This document shows positions 16,201 through 19,681 of a stretch of DNA of 19,769 bases, in pieces (positions within the stretch are counted from its first letter, which is position 1; each line of letters opens with the position of its first letter). Source of the DNA: an uncultured bacterium (GTDB taxonomy: Bacteria > Verrucomicrobiota > Kiritimatiellia > RFP12 > UBA1067); the NCBI GenBank assembly GCA_902779075.1, contig CACZAK010000079.1, forward strand, positions 1 to 19,769, read 5' to 3'. Position numbers and translations under genes: made by a program. The notes under the pieces were generated by a model, which saw nothing but the letters and a program-made list of their open reading frames with translations, was not told where the DNA came from and made no database searches.

Positions 16201-17180
16201 TCCTTTGATAGAAGCAACCCATTGATTGATGAATAATTCGCATTCCCAGTTGCAACTGTAATTGAGTTCAACCCGCTACAATTAGAGAACGCAGAAGACC
16301 CGATGCTCGTTACGCTGCTCGGTATCGTCACGCTCGCAAGGCCACCGCAACCGGAGAACGCAGAGAGCCCGATGTTCGTCACGCTGCTCGGGATCGTCAC
16401 GCTACCACCACTCCCATAATAGCCATACAACACATTTCGAACAATGACGAACCCATTTTCATCGATCAGCCCGCTGCAACCGGAGAACGCAGAAGCCCCG
16501 ATGCTCGTCACCGAGTCAGGAATCGTCACGCTCGTAAGACCGCTGCAATTGCAGAACGCCCCCTCCCCGATGCTCGTCACGCTGTCCGGGATCGTCACGC
16601 TCGTAAGACCGCTACAATTGTAGAACGCCCTCTCCCCGATGCTCGTAACGCCGTTGCCAATCGTCACGCTCGTAAGACCGCTGCAATTGTAGAACGCCCT
16701 CTCCCCGATGTTCGTCACGCCGTCCGGGATCGTCACACTTGTCAATCTTCTACAACCGTAGAACGCATAATACCCAATATTCGTCACGCTGTTCGGGATC
16801 GTCACGCTCGTAAGACCGCTGCAATAGTAGAACGCATCATACCCAATGCTCGTCACGCTGTCCGGTATCGTCACACTTGTAAGCCCGCTGCAATAGTAGA
16901 ACGCAGAAGGCCCGATGCTCGTCACGGGCTTGCCGCCGAGCGCAGAAGGAATCGTCACGGCGCCAGTCGGCGATGGCGAAATGGCTGGAGTAGTCCCCCA
17001 TTCAAAATTAGCCCCGTAAATCTCCGCCGTGTCGCCGTTGATGCGGTACGTCCACGTGTAGTCGCCGACCGTTTCCGTATCGGCCCACGCGCCAAACGCC
17101 ACGGCCACCGCCGCGACCAACGCCAAATTGCGGACGGCTCGGCGAGCCGTCCCTACCGACATCATCAATTCCGTTTTCAT
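10251..17180 (-). CDS. Giant secreted BspA-type LRR protein with InlB-type repeats
   Basis: This is a 2309-residue exported surface or adhesin-like protein. Residues 1-33 form a signal peptide (hydrophobic LALVAAVAVAFGAWA). About 54 LRR_5/BspA units of 23 residues (SGLTSVTIPDSVTSIGYSAFYGC) occupy residues about 70-1630. The N-terminal units are nearly identical and the last 20 or so are diverged. Then come two InlB-type repeats (NRFLVTFDPNDG..., about 1680-1755; NRYSVVFDANGGEG..., about 1757-1833) and a beta-sandwich-like domain (about 1835-1987). A third InlB-like repeat (about 1988-2060), a second sandwich-like domain (about 2060-2197) and a tail ending RFFKVVVE complete it. BspA proteins bind host or bacterial surfaces; the ligand is unknown here. 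ATG 17180 overlaps the DUF2442 stop (ATGA), with AGGAAC upstream. A GC palindrome lies within the signal-peptide codons. Confidence 0.92.
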   Translation of the reverse strand: MKTELMMSVGTARRAVRNLALVAAVAVAFGAWADTETVGDYTWTYRINGDTAEIYGANFEWGTTPAISPSPTGAVTIPSALGGKPVTSIGPSAFYYCSGLTSVTIPDSVTSIGYDAFYYCSGLTSVTIPNSVTNIGYYAFYGCRRLTSVTIPDGVTNIGERAFYNCSGLTSVTIGNGVTSIGERAFYNCSGLTSVTIPDSVTSIGEGAFCNCSGLTSVTIPDSVTSIGASAFSGCSGLIDENGFVIVRNVLYGYYGSGGSVTIPSSVTNIGLSAFSGCGGLASVTIPSSVTSIGSSAFSNCSGLNSITVATGNANYSSINGLLLSKDGKTLIQGVNGDVTIPSSVTNIGLSAFFGCGGLTSVTIPNSVTSIGDWAFYNCSGLTSVTMPDSVTSIGYSAFYGCCGLTSVTMPDSVTSIGYSAFYGCCGLTSVTIPNSVTNIESYAFYGCSGLTSVTIPNSVTSIGYDAFFGCSGLTSVTIPNSVTSIGSSAFYNCSGLTSVTIPDSVTSIGSSAFYNCSGLEEITLPFVGARRGNSGSPDSLFGYIFGMSYSYYSGDTRTLQYYSSGSYAYCNIPSKLKKVVITDETVLGYGAFYNCSVLTSITIPDSVTSIGERVFLGCSGLTSVTIPNSVTSIGPSAFSDCSGLTSVTIPDSVTSIGNEAFSDCSGLEEITLPFVGARRGNSGSSDSLFGYIFGMSSYWVDPMLQYYSSGSYAYCNIPSKLKKVVITGETVLGYGAFYNCYGLTSVTIPDSVTSIGDCAFYNCYGLTSVTIPDSVTSIGDCAFYNCSSLTSVTIPDSVTRIGDQAFSGCNDSLFDTTTIPGVKLVDGWTVGTIGSLSGDLNLTGIRGIGLSAFYGCSALTGVTIPDGVTSLEDYVFYDCSGLTSVTIPNSVTNIGNYAFYGCSGLRDVTVPQYVCTNCMSSVFPSSYQLIMNVVILDGVTNINANAFSGCCSLTSVTIPDSVTSIGPDAFAYCSNLVRVNISDLSAWVDIAFGNDMSNPLYYGNLNLTLSGELVFPVGTTSIRAYALRGCENLTSVTIPDGVTSIGSYAFFGCSGLTEIVIPNSVTNVGENAFAGCSGVVRITIPAKIAPNSFADAFSSPDIKEIVFLDGRRAIPDNYFAGCTALETMDIPESVVRIGTNVFEACSTLETVVTNGLVLYQGWCLGFAGDSAKGQDTRYPSIPEGVRGIAAGAFEGRYEIEAVSFPSTLRFVGARAFKDCTGIEEIVLPEGVVAVDREAFRNCTYAQELSLPETLCEISDGAFGNCALLMSVEIPDGVAEIGEVAFSNCWRMLSASIPCSVTKVGAGAFIECRRLAGVTVPLGLSPIAELFPSAYGKIESVVAVSDEEESPMVPGLFAGCGSMASLTLPEDLAEVSADAFAGCTNMAAFNLPDTVTNIGARAFKDLRQLSAFAFPTGLVAVGNAAFSGCSGISALALPEGLERIGEKAFYGLSLLARVDIPGNVTNVGAAAFGGCTRVREISLPGDVATVRYIFPNTYSQIASAAVVGRHVEGTAPYRMVDGMFEGCWSLVSVEMPPSLTAIGARAFKGCSSLTAAGIPSGVTSLGEEVFMGCGNLSQMALPTGLAVLPARAFANCSSMTELTVPESVSELGANVFTGCSLLRSIRFVGNAPAYDASAYGGTDASLVTYVPNGSMGWDGVPTSRALPEFWPDGTTHDIKWWEPNRFLVTFDPNDGVGGVATQVVQVTGTTYVLPTDPARMGTTFAGWWTEAVGGARVTAVTQVALTRPHTFYAHWTYNRYSVVFDANGGEGEMDAQELTVATGSTLSECGFMRIGYAFAGWATEPDGEVAYTNAAAVLNLAYEQGASVTLYAVWKERDWTLADYVDCGNLVFSNDGVAWIPDSTTYKTGGVSLRSGMIGAAAEGGRTNTTLMATVVGAGSGSFWWKVNCEEMDDEYGEWYDYAVFMIDGVEVAKIAGDSGWRQVAYTVTGTGPHVLAWTFSRDDYDEDGATWQNCVWVDGIVWEPTPVTVTFAAGGATVGAVPEAVTKYEGYELTLPGVGTLANGTYVFMGWSDGAMTYASGTVYVFSSTNTTLTAVWGEKVWTLGEAVDADMLSFTTGGAADWSVDGSTGWTNGVSAKSGTVASGQSSWIETTVSGAGTLVFRWKVMGGINRNTPFAFAKVEVDGVQQAQEYNTEGWKEQTMDVEGTGTHTIRWTYSRTSSRTADGDCAWLDAVAWTPAGSTATGLDAWLAERHLAADARAANGRTAAECYALGLDPADATNDFRIVSIEMVDGEPKVVWEPKVNRWTGAEIQAMLKGAETLGGEWKAVEGATAAEKAAMRFFKVVVE
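12287..16965 (-). repeat. 69-bp LRR-coding tandem repeat array
   Basis: This is the DNA of the LRR units of the giant protein, with a 69-bp period. Two exact back-to-back 69-bp duplications are visible, at about 15898-16035 and 14853-14990. A larger block encoding EEITLPFVGARRG...VLGYGAFYNC is present twice with a 435-bp offset (GCACCATACC at 14971 and 15406). Units nearer the C-terminus are strongly diverged. Because the period is a multiple of three, long open frames also appear on the opposite strand; they are not genes. Confidence 0.9.
17132..17157. repeat. GC-rich palindromic element inside the signal-peptide codons, copy 2
   Basis: Arms GGACGGCTCG and CGAGCCGTCC flank a single G (17132-17152), and CCTACC follows. 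On the minus strand it encodes VGTARRAVR of the giant protein. The decayed N-terminal copy at 17740-17871 has the same codons before and after but lacks this segment. The net difference is 39 bp, or 13 codons. Confidence 0.75.
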
Positions 17181-17428
17181 TTCACGGTTCCTATCTTTGT
17201 CGAATTATCATATACCTCGTCAGGACAGAGGTCTTCTCCATTTGGCCACATGACCGTACCATGGTCGGCAATAACCTTGTCAAAGACACCATCCGCCCAA
17301 ATTCCTGAAAGGCATTCGTAACCTTTGTACGGGTTGCAGTCGAACACACCATGCTCGCCATTTCGAAAAACTATGTCAAGGCGATAACCAGGTAATGCCA
17401 CGACCTCTTTTACGCGATTCATCAACAT
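17177..17428 (-). CDS. DUF2442 family protein
   Basis: This 83-residue protein has the DUF2442 pattern: VVALPGYRLDIVFRNGEHGVFDCNPYKG, then GVFDKVIADHGTVMWPNGEDLCPDEVYDNS. DUF2442 genes commonly follow DUF4160 genes, and the pair is treated as toxin-antitoxin-like, although the activity is not firmly established. The start at ATG 17428 is fixed by AGGAGG 5 nt upstream, which overlaps the DUF4160 stop. Unusually, the TGA overlaps the ATG of the giant LRR gene, so the giant protein may be translated partly by coupling to this small gene. Confidence 0.85.
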   Translation of the reverse strand: MLMNRVKEVVALPGYRLDIVFRNGEHGVFDCNPYKGYECLSGIWADGVFDKVIADHGTVMWPNGEDLCPDEVYDNSTKIGTVK

Positions 17429-17437
17429 GATAACCTC

Positions 17438-17707
17438 CTATCGGATTGGATCGACCCACACGACATCCTTGCCTTCCATGCAAAGTTTCCAGTTCAGCAT
17501 GAGTTCTTCCGTACGCATGTCTATGAACGTCTGGGCGTTACGCAACTGCCGTCCAGGTATCTCACCTGCCAGCACTTCGCCTTCAGGAATAGAAAGCACA
17601 CATTCATCATCGCCATACAATACATGGACGTGCGGCCGATTGTGGCGACCGTTCTTTTCTGGATACATGTAAAGAACCATGCCCAAAAATGCAGATACTC
17701 GTCCCAT
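17438..17707 (-). CDS. DUF4160 family protein
   Basis: This 89-residue protein has the DUF4160 hallmarks: MYPEKNGRHNRPHVHVLYGDDECVLSIPEGEVLAGEIPGRQLRNAQTFIDMRTEELMLNWKLCMEGK. The RPHVHV motif corresponds to the usual PPHFHV/A of the family. It is the first gene of the DUF4160-DUF2442 pair, with 9 nt between its stop codon and the next start. ATG 17707 has AAGGAG 9 nt upstream; an earlier ATG closer to that site is out of frame. A perfect TATAAT lies 31 nt upstream, overlapping the stop of the decayed LRR fragment. No toxin activity can be read from the sequence. Confidence 0.85.
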   Translation of the reverse strand: MGRVSAFLGMVLYMYPEKNGRHNRPHVHVLYGDDECVLSIPEGEVLAGEIPGRQLRNAQTFIDMRTEELMLNWKLCMEGKDVVWVDPIR

Positions 17708-17738
17708 AAGGCATTTCTCCTTCTTGTTGACGCCGCAT

Positions 17739-17767
17739 ATTATACCAAAATCTCCGCCGTGTAGCCA
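17739..17767 (-). promoter_or_regulatory. Extended -10 promoter of the DUF4160-DUF2442-LRR cluster
   Basis: TATAAT (17739-17744), preceded by TGG, forms an extended -10 element. The position 17 bp further upstream reads TGGCTA, a poor -35. The box overlaps the TAA of the decayed N-terminal LRR fragment. It may drive the small gene pair and, through it, the giant LRR gene, because no separate promoter is evident just before ATG 17180. Confidence 0.5.
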
Positions 17768-17871
17768 TTGATTTCATACGTCCACGTGTAGCCGCCGGCC
17801 GTTTCCGTATCGGCCCACGCGCCAATCGCCACGGCCACCGCCGCAACCATCATCATCAATTTTGTTTTCAT
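17740..17871 (-). pseudogene. Decayed N-terminal copy of the giant LRR gene
   Basis: A 43-codon frame reads MKTKLMMMVAAVAVAIGAWA, continues DTETAGGYTWTYEINGYTAEI and stops after LV. It matches the start of the giant protein (MKTELMM ... VAAVAVAFGAWADTETVGDYTWTYRINGDTAEI) at both protein and DNA level, then stops where the giant protein continues into its repeats. It keeps a plausible ribosome binding site (AAAGGA, 8 nt before ATG) and might still make a short exported peptide. It lacks the palindromic insertion in the signal peptide, so it probably preserves the older form. Confidence 0.85.
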
Positions 17872-17904
17872 TTCGCTAGTCCTTTCAATTGGCTATTTCT
17901 CCTT

Positions 17905-17932
17905 ACGGCTCGGCGGGACGCCTCGCCCCACC
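17905..17932. repeat. GC-rich palindromic element, copy 3
   Basis: ACGGCTCGGCG-GGA-CGCCTCGCCCCACC lies 33 bp upstream of the decayed LRR start and 8 bp after the stop of the AlbA_2 fragment. The two halves are imperfectly complementary. In reverse it follows the outline of copy 1 (GGTGGGGCGAG..TCC..CGAGCCG), and its ACGGCTCGGCG is shared with copy 2. Confidence 0.5.
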
Positions 17933-17940
17933 ATTTGGCT

Positions 17941-18099
17941 TCACGTCGCGACCTCCCAATGACCGACGTAGAACAACCTGCCGCCATACGTGTTGGCGAA
18001 TACGCTAACGCTCTTAAGCCAACTCGTAGGGTCTTTGCGCTCAAGCATCAGCTTCTTGTCGTAAGATGTCGCCTCGCCGATATATTCTTTAAGTTCCAA
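17941..18099 (-). pseudogene. Truncated AlbA_2 (Schlafen-like) domain gene
   Basis: From TTG 18099 the minus strand reads (M)ELKEYIGEATSYDKKLMLER, then KDPTSWLKSVSVFANTYGGRLF, and stops at 17941 after ten residues that do not fit the family. The ELKEYIGE, SVSxFANTxGGRL pattern is the start of AlbA_2-domain ATP-binding/HTH proteins (COG2865-like), which are normally several hundred residues long. Only the first 40 or so residues remain. The break lies close to GC element copy 3. A well-formed promoter and a palindrome still stand upstream, so decay looks recent. The family call is from memory. Confidence 0.7.
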
Positions 18100-18108
18100 A
18101 ACGCCGTT

Positions 18109-18137
18109 AGAATACCAAAATCCGCCCCTCTGTGCAA
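18109..18137 (-). promoter_or_regulatory. sigma70-like promoter of the AlbA_2 fragment
   Basis: On the minus strand, TTGCAC (18132-18137) is followed by 17 bp and TATTCT (18109-18114), with TGG before the -10. The TTG start codon follows 9 nt after the -10 box, so the original gene probably had little or no leader. Confidence 0.6.
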
Positions 18138-18147
18138 GGCGGATTTT
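18117..18147. repeat. Perfect inverted repeat over the AlbA_2 promoter
   Basis: AAAATCCGCC (18117-18126) and GGCGGATTTT (18138-18147) are perfectly complementary around an 11-nt loop. The -35 box is in the loop and one arm is in the promoter spacer, as expected for an operator. Read on the plus strand it also looks like a bidirectional terminator (GC stem then TTTT), so the role is open. Confidence 0.7.
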
Positions 18148-18299
18148 CAGGAAAGTGATTGTTCGTAATCATGACGCACCATGGCGATCCAGCGAATCCT
18201 TTATACCTTATTTATAAGCAGATATCGGCTCATGGAGGTTTCGTCCGTAAGCCCCAACCATCCTCGAATCAAGCCTCCCCCGTCCCCGCAACCAAATCC

Positions 18300-18436
18300 C
18301 CCCGTCCCCAAGACCATTCGACGGCGTCGTTATGGCGATTTGACGGCGTCATTATGGTGATTCGACGGCGTCATTATGGTGATTCGACGGCGTCGTTATG
18401 GTGATTCGACGGCGTCAAACTGCCTTGGGGACGGGG
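18300..18436. repeat. 13-bp inverted repeats bounding a tandem array
   Basis: CCCCGTCCCCAAG (18300-18312) and CTTGGGGACGGGG (18424-18436) are exact reverse complements, separated by 111 bp that contain the 22-bp array. A partial further copy, CCCCCGTCCCC, lies at about 18277-18287. The arrangement resembles a small non-autonomous element or a REP-type cluster. Confidence 0.75.
18316..18416. repeat. 22-bp tandem repeat array (4.6 units)
   Basis: Units of ATTCGACGGCGTC(G/A)TTATGGTG start at 18316, 18338, 18360 and 18382, with a partial fifth at 18404. Each holds the near-palindrome GACG-G-CGTC. The period is about two helical turns, which would put the cores on one face of the DNA. Variation is limited to a few positions. 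No open reading frame of interest crosses it. Confidence 0.9.
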
Positions 18437-18636
18437 ATGTTTGACTTATGGCTCCATTATAACCTGAATCATGGTAAGTTATGTGTGTTTGCACCAAAGG
18501 GAGATGCCCGTTTCGGCACAAAGGAGGGATGTTTTTATTGATTATAAACGCCGCCCTTTCTGTACGGCAATTCACCCAATTGGTAAAAACAGAAGACAGG
18601 TCTTGATAATTCGCAATACGCACCCATTATAACAAA

Positions 18637-18666
18637 CTTTGTGACCTTTGTGTTCTTTGTGGCTAA
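18637..18666 (+). repeat. CTTTGTG 9-bp-periodic element, copy 1
   Basis: CTTTGTGAC, CTTTGTGTT and CTTTGTGGC follow one another, then TAAAAAA. Similarity to copy 3 continues for about 30 bp further (CTACGTCCCAACTGCCG against CTACGCCCCAACTGCTG). Confidence 0.8.
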
Positions 18667-18800
18667 AAAACTACGTCCCAACTGCCGAATTTAGGGTAAA
18701 TTATAGCCTTCCACTGTCTCCCAAAAACAAATGCGGCTACGGTTGCTCGCCGAAACGCCTGCAGAGGCGCATAGTCCCAAAACCGTTACTCCGCGCAATT

Positions 18801-18850
18801 GGTCCGAACCGCAATATTACGTTACGGACCACGATATTACGTCGCGGATC
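18801..18850. repeat. Inverted repeat and 20-bp direct repeat
   Basis: GGTCCGAAC (from 18801) pairs with GTTACGGACC (ending 18830) with one bulged base. Overlapping it, AATATTACGTTACGGACC and GATATTACGTCGCGGATC form an imperfect direct repeat with a 20-bp period. No gene context explains them. Confidence 0.45.
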
Positions 18851-18909
18851 GATTCCATCCGCTCCACCTACGTCAACCACTATGGTCAAAGTTAACAGCC
18901 CTCTGGTAA

Positions 18910-18926
18910 GCCGCCAAGATGGCGGC
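18910..18926. repeat. Short GC inverted repeat
   Basis: GCCGCC and GGCGGC flank AAGAT. It is a compact 6-bp-stem hairpin at the edge of the AT-rich part, with no T-run after it. Confidence 0.5.
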
Positions 18927-19043
18927 AAACTGCCTTCCTTCGCAGAAAGTTTTTCAAATTTCCAATATATGCTTCATATCCACGCAAAAGCAGTATCTGG
19001 CGCGGTATATTTGGATATATAGTGAAAACGACTATGCACATTT

Positions 19044-19084
19044 TGTCGATTTTCTGTCACACTTTTTGTGACAGAAAATCGACA
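19044..19084. repeat. Perfect 17-bp-arm inverted repeat
   Basis: TGTCGATTTTCTGTCAC (19044-19060) and its exact complement (19068-19084) flank the 7-nt loop ACTTTTT. After a 3-nt mismatch on each side the pairing resumes with GCACA and TGTGC. This is the strongest hairpin in the window. No T-run follows either arm, so it is not an ordinary terminator. Confidence 0.9.
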
Positions 19085-19210
19085 GTTTGTGCAAGCGAAT
19101 TTACCATTTAAACACAATTATCGCTAACTCATTGAGTATTTCCCACAATTAACGGCAAATTCAATTTTCTTTCTACGATGAAGTCGCTTGTATGAGCGCT
19201 TTTAGCAAGG

Positions 19211-19228
19211 AGGTTGAAGCTTCAACCT
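19211..19228. repeat. Perfect 18-bp palindrome
   Basis: AGGTTGAAGCTTCAACCT is fully self-complementary and is followed by a run of six A. The following AAAAAACGAAGTTGAA resembles AAACGTCGCAGTTGAA near 19628, after AGGTTTTAACCT, which suggests a related second copy. Confidence 0.7.
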
Positions 19229-19262
19229 AAAAAACGAAGTTGAACTGCTTGTACGCACTTGA

Positions 19263-19296
19263 TTTAGCCACAAAGAACACAAAGAGCACAAAGTTT
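19263..19296 (-). repeat. CTTTGTG 9-bp-periodic element, copy 2 (inverted)
   Basis: On the minus strand this reads CTTTGTGCT, CTTTGTGTT, CTTTGTGGC, then TAAA. It faces copy 1, so the pair forms inverted repeats of about 33 bp with two mismatches, enclosing about 600 bp without a visible gene. Confidence 0.8.
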
Positions 19297-19329
19297 CAAA
19301 AATACAGATTCTACTAAGAGATTCACCAC

Positions 19330-19348
19330 TTTCACCTAAAAGGTGAAA
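19330..19348. repeat. Short inverted repeat TTTCACCT/AGGTGAAA
   Basis: The 8-bp arms are perfect, with a 3-nt loop (AAA). A similar TTCACC stands just upstream at 19322. The function is unknown. Confidence 0.6.
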
Positions 19349-19405
19349 ATCGTGTATCATAAAGCTAACTCCATAATTTTCAAATCCCTGGCAATCCTCC
19401 CTTCC

Positions 19406-19436
19406 CTTTGTCTTCTTTGTGTTCTTTGTGGCTAAA
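19406..19436 (+). repeat. CTTTGTG 9-bp-periodic element, copy 3
   Basis: CTTTGTCTT, CTTTGTGTT and CTTTGTGGC, then TAAAA, in the same orientation as copy 1. It shares copy 1's downstream flank for about 30 bp, so the repeat is longer than its periodic core. Confidence 0.8.
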
Positions 19437-19472
19437 AACCTACGCCCCAACTGCTGGATTGGGGCATCGCTT

Positions 19473-19625
19473 CTCCCTAGGATGGGGGGATTTTTGAGAC
19501 CCACGGCGGTTTCAATCTCCCTGCGCTGGAGGGATTTTTGAGACCTACTCTGGTTTCGATCTCCCCTCACGGAGGGGATTTTTGAAACTCACTGAAAGTT
19601 TGACCTCCCATCGCTGAGGTTTTAA
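19473..19625. repeat. 44-bp tandem array of paired hairpins
   Basis: Three full 44-bp units start at 19473, 19517 and 19561, and a degenerate fourth starts at 19605. Each full unit reads hairpin A (TCCCT...AGGGA), then TTTTT, then hairpin B (GAGACC...GGTTTC). Unit 3 changes both arms together: TCCCCT/AGGGGA in A and GAAACT/AGTTT in B. Unit 4 keeps a shifted ACCTC/GAGGT stem followed by TTTT. Loop sequences differ freely between units. Confidence 0.8.
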
Positions 19626-19681
19626 CCTAAACGTCGCAGTTGAAGTCTCACACAGAGGCACAGAGACGCGCGACAAGCAAC

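Larger units (their letters stand above)
18437..19680. other. Gene-poor, AT-rich, repeat-filled stretch
   Basis: I see no recognisable protein or RNA gene in these 1.2 kb. Short frames (for example 18396-18623 minus and 18648-19022 plus) run through repeats and match nothing I know. The stretch holds the CTTTGTG elements, several inverted repeats and the 44-bp array listed separately. Between 18437 and 18636 I see only two CATTATAAC words (TATAAT-like on the minus strand, near 18455 and 18626) without good -35 boxes. Confidence 0.6.

Noticed and set aside
14442..16208. Plus-strand repeat proteins (ARHAVRYRHARKTAA-type) opposite the LRR array
   Set aside because: A 69-bp repeat is a multiple of three, so its complement stays open automatically. 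The sense strand has the recognised LRR pattern and a signal peptide.
18316..18416. Possible CRISPR array
   Set aside because: The 22-bp units abut without spacers and no cas gene is present.
18648..19022. 124-codon plus-strand frame as a small gene
   Set aside because: It begins inside a CTTTGTG element, crosses several inverted repeats, has no ribosome binding site and resembles no known protein.
19473..19625. Possible CRISPR array at the 44-bp repeats
   Set aside because: Units differ throughout, the conserved words are only about 15 bp, and the variable parts keep base pairing instead of being unrelated spacers.
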